A stretch of 64,000 nucleotides of DNA from Anaeramoeba ignava (GCA_028826165.1 JAPDFW010000060.1:62001-126000), one strand, 5' to 3'. Positions 10,395 through 20,517 are shown, numbered from the stretch's first letter. Made by a program: numbers and translations. The notes: generated by a model from the letters alone, not told the origin.

Positions 10395-13236
10395 ATGATT
10401 TCAAAATTAATAAAAGAAAAAGATCTTTTTAGTTGGTTTTCAAAAATAGTTAAAAAAAATGTAAATGAAGAAATAGAAGATAAAAAGTTTGAAAATTACT
10501 TAAAAATAGTTTTACAAAAAATTATTATAGAAAAAGAAGTTTTAGAGTAAAAAAAAAATTTTTTTTTTCTTTTTAATATTTTTGCTTTTGATATTTTTTT
10601 TTTCGACATTTTTGTTTTTGCTTTTTGAAAAAAAAAAAATAGAAAATCGGAAAATCCTTTTATTTTCTTTAAAACAATTTGTAAAGAAAAAGGAATTCCT
10701 AAAAATTTTTTTGATTTGGAAAAAAAGGAAGAGATTTTGTTAATTTTACAAGAATTATGTGAAGAATCTAAGTATCAAAAAAGATTATGTAAACCATTTT
10801 CATTAGCAGTTGATTTTATTAATCCAGATTTAGAAATAATTAGTGCAGGAACTATATTACTTAGAGACAATAAAATTGTTATTGATACACATTTGGAAAT
10901 ATTTACTTTTGATTTAAAACAAAAACATACAATCAAATTTCATAATCAAAATCCTTCAATAATCAAAATCTCTTTTCAAAAGGATTGCTTTAATATTCTT
11001 TTCGAAAGTAAAAAAGAAAAATCAAAATTCTTAAATGAATTGGAAAATAGAATCAAAATTGAAGAGAAGCAACTGAAACAACAAGCACACTTCAAAAAAA
11101 TTGTTGAATGTTGTCAAAAAGAATCAAAGAAAAAAAAGAAGAACAAAATCAAAAAAATGAAAAAGAGAAAAAAAGCAACAAATAAATCAAATGGATGGCT
11201 TTGTGGTTTGCATTCCTTGAACAAAGAGGAAAAACTGGAAAAGAAAAAATTCGAAGTTAGCTTCCAAGTGAAAATTTTGGATGACAATTTTCGTCCAATT
11301 CAAGATGCTCGACTTGCTTTTTAAAAAGAAGGAATTTAATGTGATCACAAAATCCAGAATTTTTCGAACAAGATATAATGAAAAATTTAATATTTATTTT
11401 GAGATGGATTCACAAATATTATCCAGAGTAAATTTCCAAGATCGATCCTTTTTGGCAAAATTCTCATCAAAGAAAGAAGCTCATCATTTTGCTTCAATGT
11501 ATTCAGATTTGACAGAGAAGGCAAAATCAAGAAGAAAAAAAAGACAAGGAAGTCAATCAATAACATCAACATTTTCCAATAAAACAAGCGAAGATTCTCC
11601 ACAAAATGAGAATGAAAATGAAAATGAAAATGAAAATGAAAATGAAAATGAAAATGAAAATGAAAATTATAATGAGAACGAGAATGAAAATGAAAATGAT
11701 AATGAGAATGAAAATGAAAATGAAAATATAAATGAAAATGAAATTGAAATTGATAATGAAATGGAAAGTGAAACTGAAGATGAATTGGAAGTAAATCAAG
11801 TGAATAAAATTGAAATGAGTAATATTTATTCTGTTCTTGTTTCCAACGATTCTTTAAAATATTTTGGTGATGCTATTCTTGAAATTGAGAATGATGATGT
11901 AAAATTGGAAATCTCAAGTATTAATTATTCAAATTGTGGATTAAAATCGGAAATGAAATTTTTTTGTCAAAGAAATGATACAAAATTTTGTAAATTAAGA
12001 TTTCCTAATTCATATCAATTCATTGTTTCATTTCAATCTAATCAAAAATTATTAAAATTCAAGGCTCAATTAGATGAAAGAATAGATTTACCGAATCAAT
12101 TAAATAATGCAAATCAACTAAATAATTCAAATCAATTAAATAATACAAATCAAATGAATAATTGGAATCAATTAAATAATTCAAATCAATTAAATAATAC
12201 AAATCATTTAAATAATGCAAATCAATTAAATAATTCAAATCAACTAAATAATTCAAATCAATTAAATAATCCAAATCAATTAAATAATTCAAATCAATTA
12301 AATAATTCAAATCAATTAAATAATACAAATCAAATGAATAATTGGAATCAATTAAATAATTCAAATCAATTAAATAATGAAAATTATTCACAATCTTTAA
12401 TTCGTTCAAATTCATTGAATCAACAAAATTATACAAATTTTGGAAAATCATTAAGTCGTTCCTATACAACAAATAATTCAAATCAATTAAATAACGCAAA
12501 TCAATTAAATAACGCAAATCAATTAAATAATTGGAATCAATTAAATAATTCAAATCAATTAAATAATTCAAATCATTTAAATTCAAATCATTTAAATTCA
12601 AATCAAATGAATAATTCAAATCATTTAAATTCAAATCATTTAAATAATTCAAATGAAATAAAACCAATTCCTTTGGAGATTCTCTCAAATGATTTTCAAA
12701 AAGTAATAGATAAAGGTTCAATGTTTTCAAATGAAAAATATATCAGATTAGTAATGAAAGGATATGAATATGTTATCAATAATCATGGACCAAAAATGGA
12801 AATAATAGAAGTTAATCAACACCCTAATACTTTTCAAATGGAAAGAGAAGATCTCAATGCGCCAATAATAATTCATTTCGGATATGCTCAAGATTCAAAA
12901 ATTTTCAAATCACATCTCAAATTCTTTCATATTTCAGTAAAAAAAGAACCGGATGGAATACAATTTAGTCTTTCTATTGTTAACAATAATTTCCAACGTA
13001 TTTCAAGTGCAATTATGATTTTTTTTGAGAAAAGTTGTGTTTTCAAAGATTTCCAAAATTTAAAAGAATACAAAATTACAGATCCAAAAAATTTACATTT
13101 TCAATATCATCCAAAATTTCAAAACATTTTAAAACTAAAAATTTATAAGAAAATTTTTGTGGTTGCTTTTACTGAAGAAAAAGAAAAATCCAATTTTATT
13201 TCTTCTTATCAAGAGTTTCAAAATTCAAATCAATAA
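10395..13236 (+). CDS. Protein with tandem PH-like repeats, 2 exons, +1 frameshift at 11316-11325
   Basis: Exon 1 (10395-10546, MISKLIKEKDLF) joins exon 2 at 10643 with codon GA|A. An N-terminal all-helical region of about 110 residues (FSWFSKIVKKNV, NPFIFFKTICKEKGIPKNFF) is followed by at least four related beta-rich units of about 95 residues that end in a helix. Unit 1 runs from CKPFSLAVDF to FLNELENRI, unit 2 from FEVSFQVKIL to FASMYSDL, unit 3 from NIYSVLVSND to KFKAQLDERI, and unit 4 from FHISVKKEPDG to SSYQEF. Strand pattern and C-terminal helix suggest PH-like folds; this is inference. Between units lie a Lys-rich stretch, a NENENE tract (11606-11720) and a long NQLNN tract. Unit 2 is split: frame 0 stops at 11322-11324 and the rest continues one frame ahead. 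The joined product would be about 914 residues. No family name can be given. Confidence 0.65.
12090..12660 (+). repeat. Coding 18-bp repeat (NQLNN-x) in the PH-like-repeat protein
   Basis: About 25 copies of an 18-bp unit (consensus AATCAATTAAATAATTCA) encode NQLNN followed by S, T, A, W or P. They are interrupted by a unique segment (YSQSLIRSNSLNQQ) near 12385-12475. The complementary strand is also open, which is a consequence of the repeat and not a second gene. Confidence 0.85.
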
Positions 13237-13299
13237 ATAAAATAAAAAAATTGGAATATTTCGAGAAAATCCAAAAATCATTTTTTTTCTGTTTTAAAA

Positions 13300-14381
13300 A
13301 TGAATCATAAAAAATGTTCAGTGTAAAATTTTGAATTTTATTTTCAAAAAAAAATAATTCATTTCATAATTTAAAATCAATTAAAAAAAATAGATGTAGA
13401 AAAAATATTGCGAAATATACATGTCCCAAATGTTCAGTTGAATATTGTTCTACAGAATGTTATAAAAAACATAGTTTAATTTGCACTGAATCTTTTTATA
13501 AAGAATCAATAGAAAATGATTTAAGAAAATCAAAAGTGAATGAAGAAAGTCAAAAAAAAGCATTAGAATCTCTCCAAAAACATTCATTTGATTTAATTGA
13601 GAATATTGAAGATCCAAATCCAAATGAAGGAGAAGAAATTTCTGAAGAAGAAATGAAAGCACTTAAAAAATTAGTGAATAAAGAAGATCTTTCGATTGAT
13701 GATCTCACAAAATCACAAAAAGAAGCATTTTTTAATGCCTTGAAGTTGGGGAAACTGAATGATATTGAGATTTATGAGCCATGGTGGAGTGATTCAAGCG
13801 TGAAGAAGAATGATTATTTGATTGAAGAAATCAAAGGAGAAAAAAAGGAAGAAAATCCAAAAAAATATGATAAAATTGTTCCTCTTTCAAATTTAATTAA
13901 GAAAGAACCGTCACCCAAATTAAAATACAATTTGGTTGATATTTTATATTGTTATGCTTATATCATGAGAATGTATAACGGAGAAATAAATGATTCAAAT
14001 AAAGACGAAGTTTTTGCATCAATTAGTTCAATTTCTGGTGTTTTAGGTTCTGATCAAGTTTATTCAAATTTTGATGAATGTTTGGATTCTTGTTTAAAAA
14101 ACACTCAACAATCTTCATTAATATTTGTTTCTGATGAATATTCGTTGATGATTTTTAAAGATGTCGTTTCCATTCTTAAAATGGGAAAGAATTATGTTTT
14201 GAGAGCAATTCAAGAGTTGAAATGGTTTATTTCTCTTATTGGATCCAAAAAATCTCAAAGAACTTCAATGAAATTAAAATTTTTTCTTTCTTGGATTAAT
14301 GAACAAAACAGTTTGGAATTTTTTGAACAAATTTATCAATCTATAGAATTAATTTTGAATACGATAGATTTGAAGATTTAA
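13300..14381 (+). CDS. ZNHIT2: ZNHIT2 homologue (zf-HIT protein), 2 exons
   Basis: A 23-nt first exon (13300-13322, MNHKKCS plus two bases) is followed by a 71-bp intron and exon 2 at 13394-14381, for 336 residues. The junction completes the first CxxC of an HIT zinc finger: CSVC, then KYTCPKC, VEYCSTECYKKH, SLICTESFY. The following FYKESIENDLRKSK and the later EAFFNALKLGKLNDIEIYEPWW correspond to the conserved segments after the finger and before the C-terminal domain of ZNHIT2. ZNHIT2 works with the R2TP/URI1 chaperone system, notably in U5 snRNP and PRPF8 assembly. The residues fit the family closely; function is transferred from the family. The stop TAA is at 14381. Confidence 0.85.
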
Positions 14382-14487
14382 ATAAAAAAAAGAAGAATGA
14401 AAAAAAATTCATTTTTTTCCTTTTTCTAATTTTGAAATAATAATAATAATAATAATAATAATCTAAATCAATAAATATAAAGAATAA
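14382..14487 (+). promoter_or_regulatory. Spacer with a TAA microsatellite before the next start
   Basis: A T-rich run (ATTTTTTTCCTTTTTC) and about nine TAA triplets (14434-14460) separate ZNHIT2 from the start at 14488. It probably holds the promoter of that gene. Confidence 0.4.
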
Positions 14488-15186
14488 ATGAGTGTTTCTT
14501 TTTTACTAGAAAAATTATGTGATCGAATTCTTCCAGAATCTCAAAAAATGAGACAATATCACAATAAATTTATTGGGAAAAAAAAGCAAATCTTTGATAT
14601 TTTACTAAGTGATTCCGAAAATGATTTAGAAAAAGAATTTCCAGACTTTTTCTCTGATGAAATGGAAAGAGAAGAAATCAATCAAATTCAAATAATGTCG
14701 AGGTTGTTTTCTTTAGAATCTCAAGGAAAACAAATAATAGCAAATAGAATCCAAGGATTGCTTCAATTACTCAATTCAAAAAAGTTTGTTTCTGTTGATA
14801 TTTCTGCAACTCAAAGGAATTTTGTTGTTGATTTTGATTATAAAAATGAAATCATTTCTCTTTTTATTCATTTATCAGATTTTTCAAAACAATTTCAATT
14901 TTTTGAAGAATCTTTAATCAATTCAAAAAAATTTGGTTCAAAATCAAATTTGGAATTAAATTCTCAATTCCAAAAAGTGACTGAAACTAGATCTTTTATT
15001 TTTCCTGATAAAATTTATATTGAACCAAAAGTTCCTGAATTTTTCCATTTTGAAAAAAATTTATCATTTGAAAAAACAGAAACAAAAACAGAAACAAAAA
15101 CAGAAACAAAAACAGAAACAAAATCAAAATCAAAATCAAAATCAAAGCAAATTTCCAAATTTATTTTACCAGATTTTGATGTATAA
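14488..15186 (+). CDS. Hypothetical helical protein with TETK repeats, 232 aa
   Basis: This single-exon gene starts MSVSFLLEKLCDRIL and stops with TAA at 15186. It is not recognised. The first 150 residues look mostly alpha-helical with regular hydrophobic spacing (FIGKKKQIFDILL, QIQIMSRLFSLESQGKQ, NRIQGLLQLLNSKKF), and a short beta-like piece (FVVDFDYKNEIISLFIHL) follows. Near the C-terminus a microsatellite encodes four TETK units and an SKSKSK run, ending in KFILPDFDV. There is no signal peptide or TM. It lies between ZNHIT2 and the RCC1-BTB array on the same strand, with a normal T-rich spacer on each side. The low-complexity tail is probably disordered. Confidence 0.7.
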   Translation: MSVSFLLEKLCDRILPESQKMRQYHNKFIGKKKQIFDILLSDSENDLEKEFPDFFSDEMEREEINQIQIMSRLFSLESQGKQIIANRIQGLLQLLNSKKFVSVDISATQRNFVVDFDYKNEIISLFIHLSDFSKQFQFFEESLINSKKFGSKSNLELNSQFQKVTETRSFIFPDKIYIEPKVPEFFHFEKNLSFEKTETKTETKTETKTETKSKSKSKSKQISKFILPDFDV

Positions 15187-15216
15187 AATCATTAAAATTA
15201 AAATTAAAATTCAAAA

Positions 15217-15248
15217 TTCATTTTTTTCATTTTTTTTCTTTTTTAAAA
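15217..15248 (+). promoter_or_regulatory. T-rich TTCATTTTTT start-proximal motif, RCC1-BTB copy 1
   Basis: Two TTCATTTTTT blocks followed by TTTTCTTTTTTAAAA abut the ATG at 15249. The same arrangement precedes every gene of the array and most other genes in the window, so it is likely core promoter/initiator and short 5' UTR. Confidence 0.6.
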
Positions 15249-17057
15249 ATGAATGATTGTTTATTTTTTGGTATAAATCAATCACCAAAACTTTTCAAAA
15301 ATGAACCAGATGAAATAACAAAACCAATTCAATTTAAATTTAAAAATGAAAATGAAAATGAAAATGAAAATGAAAATGAAAATGAAAATGAAAATGAAAA
15401 TGAAAATGAAAAACAAATTAAACAAATTTCATCATCAAATTTTTCAGCTTTTTTCCTTTTTCAAAATGGAAAATTAATAAAATATTTAGATGAAAACGAT
15501 TCAAATCAAAATCCTAAAAAAATCCAAATTGAAAATATTCAAAAAGTAACTGTTGGCGAAGAAAATGAAGCTATTTTAACAAAAGAAGGAAATGTATTTG
15601 TCAAAGGAAATGATATTAATACAAATAATCCAAATGAATTTATCAATATTTCATCATTAATTGAAGATAAAAATGATAGAATAATTCAAGATATTGTTTC
15701 TGGATACACTTCAATTTACTTATTAACTTCAAATCAAAATGTTTATGGAATTGGTTCAAATTATTATGGTCAATTTGGTTTTGATTCTAAAACACTTAAA
15801 GAAACAGAAAAACCAATTTTAATGATGAAAAATGTTTCTAAAATATTTTCAGGAAATTCTTCATATTCTGTTTTTCTTTTAAATTCAAATCAAGAATTAT
15901 TTGGATGCGGTGATAACGAATATGGCCAACTTGGATTAGGAGAATTAAGAAAAGATGAAAGAGAAATCAATAAATTAATCAAAATACAAAATATTCCAAA
16001 AGGTAAAATAATTGATATTCAATGTGGATATTATCATTCAATAATGTTGATTGAAAATCAAAATCAAAATCCAAAAAGAAAACTTTATTCATGTGGAAGT
16101 TATGAATACAATGGACTTGACAAAGATGAAAATACTTATGAATTTAATGAAATTAAATCATCTTTATTTGAAAATGATGATGATATTCTTGATTTTTCTG
16201 TTGGATTTAACCATAATTTGATTTTAACTTCCAATTCAAAATTAATTGGATTTGGAGAAAATTCATATGGTCAATTAGGAACTGGAGATACAATAAACCA
16301 ATCAATTCCAATTCAAATTGAACTTCCTAAATTAAGATTTAATGAAAATATTTCTAATTATCATCTTCATTGTAGTATTAATCAATCATTTCTTTATTAT
16401 TCTCCTTCTCCTTTTTCCAATCTTGAAGAAGATTTGATAAAATTATTTGAAAGAAAAGAATTTTGTAATATTTCATTTAAAACAGAAAATGGAGAAATAA
16501 TTGAAGCTCATAAATTAATATTGAAATATAGATTAAATCAAAATGAAAATCAAAATGAAAAACTTCAAAAAATTATTTCAAAAAAATCAATTAAAGAATC
16601 AAATCAAATATTTGAAATGATTTATTCAAATAATTCCAAAATAAATCCAAAATTATATTCTGAAATTAAAGAAATTATAAATTCAAATGAAAAAATTGAA
16701 GAAACAATGAAAAGGATTTATTTAAATGAAAATGAAAAAGATTTTATAATTGAAAGAAAAGAAAAACAATATAAATTTCCAAAATTAATATTAATAATGA
16801 GAAGTGAATTATATCGAGGAATGTTTTTATCTGTAACAAATGATACTTCTAATAAAGTTACAGATTATAGTGAACTAAGTAATAAATCATTTCAATTATT
16901 TGAATATTGGATTTATTCAAATCAAATTAAAGATGAAATTCAAATTACACAAGAAATAATTGAAGAATTAGAAAGAGGAATTGATTATTTTCAATTAAAT
17001 CAAACAAATCCAAATTTATTTGATTTATTAATTAAAAAATTTAATAATCAAAATTAA
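15249..17057 (+). CDS. RCC1-like propeller / BTB protein, copy 1
   Basis: One exon, 602 residues. The N-terminal 395 residues hold RCC1-type blades, seen as the motifs VYGIGSNYYGQFGF, LFGCGDNEYGQLGLGE, LYSCGSYEYNGLD and LIGFGENSYGQLGTGD, each followed by a strand ending in hydrophobic residues such as HSIMLI and HNLILT. An NE-repeat tract (residues about 34-54) sits in the first blade. A BTB/POZ region begins near residue 400 (LIKLFERKEFCNISFKTENG, EAHKLILKYR). A second BTB-like half near 500-580 shows FPKLILIMRSELYRGMF and FEYWIYSNQI. RCC1-BTB proteins commonly act as adaptors for cullin-3 ubiquitin ligases or as Ras-superfamily regulators; the partner here is unknown. The gene ends KKFNNQN and the stop opens directly into a TAAAAT hexamer array. 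Confidence 0.85.
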   Translation: MNDCLFFGINQSPKLFKNEPDEITKPIQFKFKNENENENENENENENENENENEKQIKQISSSNFSAFFLFQNGKLIKYLDENDSNQNPKKIQIENIQKVTVGEENEAILTKEGNVFVKGNDINTNNPNEFINISSLIEDKNDRIIQDIVSGYTSIYLLTSNQNVYGIGSNYYGQFGFDSKTLKETEKPILMMKNVSKIFSGNSSYSVFLLNSNQELFGCGDNEYGQLGLGELRKDEREINKLIKIQNIPKGKIIDIQCGYYHSIMLIENQNQNPKRKLYSCGSYEYNGLDKDENTYEFNEIKSSLFENDDDILDFSVGFNHNLILTSNSKLIGFGENSYGQLGTGDTINQSIPIQIELPKLRFNENISNYHLHCSINQSFLYYSPSPFSNLEEDLIKLFERKEFCNISFKTENGEIIEAHKLILKYRLNQNENQNEKLQKIISKKSIKESNQIFEMIYSNNSKINPKLYSEIKEIINSNEKIEETMKRIYLNENEKDFIIERKEKQYKFPKLILIMRSELYRGMFLSVTNDTSNKVTDYSELSNKSFQLFEYWIYSNQIKDEIQITQEIIEELERGIDYFQLNQTNPNLFDLLIKKFNNQN

Positions 17058-17196
17058 AATTAAAATTAAAATCAATAATTAAAATTAAAATTAAAATTAA
17101 AATTAAAATTAAAATTAAAAATTAAAATCAATAATTAAAATTCAAAATTAAAATTAAAATTAAAATTAAAATCAAAATTAAAAATAAAATCAAAAT
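17058..17196 (+). repeat. TAAAAT hexamer array between RCC1-BTB copies 1 and 2
   Basis: The CAAAAT codon repeat at the end of copy 1 passes into TAAAAT repeats at the stop codon and continues to about 17190, with occasional AATAAT interruptions. Confidence 0.8.
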
Positions 17197-17233
17197 CATT
17201 TTTTTCATTTTTTTCATTTTTTTCTTTTCAAAA
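17197..17233 (+). promoter_or_regulatory. T-rich TTCATTTTTT motif, RCC1-BTB copy 2
   Basis: CATTTTTTTCATTTTTTTC followed by TTTTCAAAA lies immediately before the ATG at 17234. It is almost identical to the start-proximal sequence of copies 3, 4 and 5. Confidence 0.6.
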
Positions 17234-19070
17234 ATGAATGAAATTTTATTTTTTGGTACAAATCAATCACCAATTCTTTTCAAAAATAAATCAGAAAAAA
17301 TAATAAAACCAATTCAATTTAAATTTAAATTTGAAAATGGAAATGAAAATGAAAATGAAAATGAAAATGAAAATGAAAATGGAAATGAAAATGAAAATGA
17401 AAATGAAAATGAAAATGAAAAACAAATTAAACAAATTTTATCATCAAATTTTTCAGCTTTTTTCCTTTTTAAAAATGGAAAATTAATAGAATATTCAGAT
17501 GAAAATGATTCAAAACAAAATCCTTCAAAAATCCAAATTGAAAATATTCAAAAAGTATCTGTTGGTTTTCAAAATGAAGCTATTTTAACAAAAGAAGGAA
17601 ATGTATTTGCCAAAGGAAACGATATTAATCCAAATAATTCAAAAGAATTTATCAATATTTCATCATTAATTGAAGATACAAATGATAGAGTAGTTCAAGA
17701 TATTGTTTCTGGAGATGCTTCAATTTATTTATTAACTTCGAATCAAAATGCTTATGGAATTGGTTTAAATGAATATGGTCAACTTGGTTTTGATTCTAAA
17801 ACACTTAAAATAACAGAAAAACCTATTTTAATGATGAAAAATGTTTCTAAAATATTTTCAGGAAATATTTCAAATCATATTTTTCTTTTAAATTCAAATC
17901 AAGAATTATTTGGATGCGGTGATAACGAATATGGCCAACTTGGATTAGGAGAATTAAGAAAAGATGAAAGAGAAATCAATAAATTAATCAAAATACAAAA
18001 TATTCCAAAAGGTAAAATAATTGATATTCAATGTGGATATTATCATTCAATAATGTTGATTGAAGATCAAAATCAAAATCCAAAAAGAAAACTTTATTCA
18101 TGTGGAGATTATCGATACAATGGACTTGACAAAGATGAAAATACTTATGAATTTACTGAAATTAAATCATCTTTATTTGAAAATGATGATATTATTCTTG
18201 AATTTTCTGTTGGATTTAACCATAATTTGATTTTAACTTCCAATTCAAAATTAATTGGATTTGGAGAAAATTCTTATGGTCAATTAGGAACTGGAGATAC
18301 AATAAACCAATCAATTCCAATTCAAATTGAACTTCCTAAATTAAGATTTAATGAAGATATTTCCAATTATCATCTTTATTGTGGTATTAGTCATTCATTT
18401 CTTTATTATTCTCCTTCTCCTTTTTCTAATCTTGAAGAAGATTTGATAAAATTATTTAGAAGAAAAGAATTTTGTGATATTTCATTTAAAACCAAAAATG
18501 GAGAAATAATTGAAGCTCATAAATTAATATTGAAATATAGATTAAATCAAAATCAAAATCAAAATGAAATTGAAAAACTTAAAGAAATTATTTCAAAAAA
18601 ATCAATTAAAGAATCAAATCAAATATTTGAAATGATTTATTCAAAAACAAAAAACAAATCCAAAATTATATTTTGAAATTAAAGAAATTATAAATTCCAA
18701 TGAAAAAATTGAAGAAACAATGAAAAGAATTTATTTAAATGAAAATGAAAAAAATTTTATAATTGAAAGAAAAGAAAAACAATATAAATTTCCTAAATTA
18801 ATATTAATAATGAGAAGTGAATTATATCGAGGAATGTTTTTATCTGTAACAGAAGATAAATCAAATAAAGTTACAGATTATAGTGAATTAAGTAATAAAT
18901 CATTTCAAATATTTGAATATTGGATTTATTCAAATCAAATTAAAGATGGAATTCAAATTACACAAGAAATTATTGATGAGTTAGAAAGAGGAATTGATTA
19001 TTTTCAATTAAATCAAGCAAATCCAAATTTATTTGATTTATTAATTAAGAAATTTAATAATCAAAATTAA
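17234..19070 (+). pseudogene. RCC1-BTB protein, copy 2, interrupted by a +1 frameshift
   Basis: It is closest to copy 1 and shares a long near-identical stretch (about 17890-18340 against 15890-16340), suggesting recent duplication or gene conversion. The RCC1 blades (AYGIGLNEYGQLGF, LFGCGDNEYGQLGLGE, LIGFGENSYGQLGTGD) and the first BTB half are intact. Frame 0 then ends SKIIF at a TGA at 18674-18676. The rest of the family sequence (EIKEIINSNEKIEET, FPKLILIMRSELYRGMF, FEYWIYSNQI) continues one frame ahead to 19070. Nucleotide alignment with paralogues places the length change in the A-rich run near 18640-18658. Without the shift the protein would be about 611 residues. It could be a young pseudogene, a homopolymer error, or a functional truncated form lacking the second BTB half. 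Confidence 0.75.
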
Positions 19071-19260
19071 AATTAAAATCAAAATTAAAATTAAAATTAA
19101 AATTAAAATTAAAATTAAAATTAAAATTAAAATTAAAATTAAAATTAAAAAAATTAAAATTAAAATTAAAATTAAAATTAAAATTAAAATTAAAATTAAA
19201 ATTAAAATTAAAATTAAAATTAAAATTAAAATTAAAATTAAAATTAAAATTTAAAATTTT
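19071..19260 (+). repeat. AAATTA hexamer array, about 185 bp
   Basis: Nearly uninterrupted AAAATT repeats run from the stop of copy 2 to the promoter of the actin gene. Confidence 0.85.
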
Positions 19261-19294
19261 TTGATTTTCATTTTTTTTCTTTTTTCAAAAAAAA
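19261..19294 (+). promoter_or_regulatory. T-rich motif before the actin-like gene
   Basis: TTGATTTTCATTTTTTTTC followed by TTTTTTC and A9 precedes the ATG at 19295. Confidence 0.5.
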
Positions 19295-20428
19295 ATGTAT
19301 GAGGAATATCAAGCAATAGTAATTGATAACGGAACAGGAACAATCAAGGCAGGACTTGCAGGAGATGATGAACCAAAATTCGTTTTTCCATCAATAGTGG
19401 GAAAACCAAAATATCGAGAAAATCACACAAAAAAAGAAATAAAAAAATTATATATTGGAGATGAAGCTATAGAAAACAAGGGATTTTCAACAATTAGTTA
19501 TCCAATGGAAAAGGGAATAATAAAAAATTGGGAAGAAATGGAAGAAATTTGGGAATATATAATTTATGATGCTTTATCAGTTGTTCCTGAAGATCATCCA
19601 ATTTTATTCAATGAACCACCTTTTAATCCAGAAAGAAATCGGGAAAAAATGGCAGAAATTATGTTTGAAAAATTTAATGTTCCAGCTTTTTATCTTGCAA
19701 TTTCAGGAATTTTATCACTTTATGCATCAGGAAGAACAACAGGAATCACAGTTCAATTAGGAGATTCAATTTGTGATACAATGCCTATTTATGAAGGATA
19801 TGGTTTGACTCATGCAATCAGAAGAAATAATTTAGCTGGAAGAGATTTAACTGATTATTTAATGAAAATTTTAAATGAAAGAAATTATTTTTTTGAAACT
19901 TCTTCAGAAAGAGAAATTGTGAGAGATATTAAAGAAAAAATTTGTTATGTTGCTTATAATTTCGATGAGGAAATGAATAAAGAACAAAAATCAATTGAAT
20001 CAAATTACGAATTACCTGATGGAAATATTTTGACAATTGGAAACGAAAGATTCAGATGTCCTGAAGCCTTGTTTAATCCTTCTTTCATGGGAAGAGAGGA
20101 ATATGGAATTCATGAATTTATTTTTGGTTCAATTATAAAATGTGATAATGATGTTCAAAGAGATTTATTTGGAAATATTGTTTTATCAGGCGGATCTTCT
20201 TTGTTTCCGGGATTTGCTGAGAGAATTGAAGCTGAAATGAGGATGTTAGCTCCTCCAAGTATGAGGATCCAAATTGTTGCTCCTCCTGAAAGAAAATATT
20301 CTGTTTGGATTGGTGGATCTATATTGGGTTCTCTTTCCACTTTCCAGCAAATGTGGGTTATACGAGAAGAATACGAAGAATTTGGTTCTTCGATTGTTCT
20401 CAAGAAATGTTTTGCAAATCAAAATTAA
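19295..20428 (+). CDS. Divergent actin with altered catalytic residues, 377 aa
   Basis: One exon with full actin length and fold signatures: [20 protein letters not shown] (phosphate loop 1, Lys18 kept), [43 protein letters not shown] (phosphate loop 3), [20 protein letters not shown] and KKCF at the classic C-terminus. Phosphate loop 2, normally DSGDGVTH, reads QLGDSICD, so Asp154 and His161 are lost; the residue matching Gln137 is Ser ([12 protein letters not shown]). The site of methylated His73 is Lys (YPMEKG). Known actin biochemistry assigns Gln137 and His161 to ATP hydrolysis, so weak or absent ATPase activity is inferred. After the normal CF terminus the protein runs four residues further (ANQN), read from the neighbouring hexamer array. 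The gene sits between RCC1-BTB copies 2 and 3. Confidence 0.88.
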   Translation: MYEEYQAIVIDNGTGTIKAGLAGDDEPKFVFPSIVGKPKYRENHTKKEIKKLYIGDEAIENKGFSTISYPMEKGIIKNWEEMEEIWEYIIYDALSVVPEDHPILFNEPPFNPERNREKMAEIMFEKFNVPAFYLAISGILSLYASGRTTGITVQLGDSICDTMPIYEGYGLTHAIRRNNLAGRDLTDYLMKILNERNYFFETSSEREIVRDIKEKICYVAYNFDEEMNKEQKSIESNYELPDGNILTIGNERFRCPEALFNPSFMGREEYGIHEFIFGSIIKCDNDVQRDLFGNIVLSGGSSLFPGFAERIEAEMRMLAPPSMRIQIVAPPERKYSVWIGGSILGSLSTFQQMWVIREEYEEFGSSIVLKKCFANQN

Positions 20429-20480
20429 AATCAAAATTTAAATTTAAATCAAAATCAAAAATCAAAATTAAAATTAAAAT

Positions 20481-20517
20481 CATTTTTTTCATTTTTTTCA
20501 TTTTTTTCTTTTCAAAA
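20481..20517 (+). promoter_or_regulatory. T-rich TTCATTTTTT motif, RCC1-BTB copy 3
   Basis: CATTTTTTTCATTTTTTTC repeats followed by TTTTCAAAA end at the ATG at 20518. This fixes the start, because the open frame upstream of it belongs to the actin gene in another frame. Confidence 0.6.

Noticed and set aside
12059-12730. Open frame of 223 codons on the minus strand (LNYLIDLN repeats)
   Set aside because: It is the complement of the NQLNN coding repeat of the plus-strand gene; the repeat has no stops on either strand and the frame has no independent start context.
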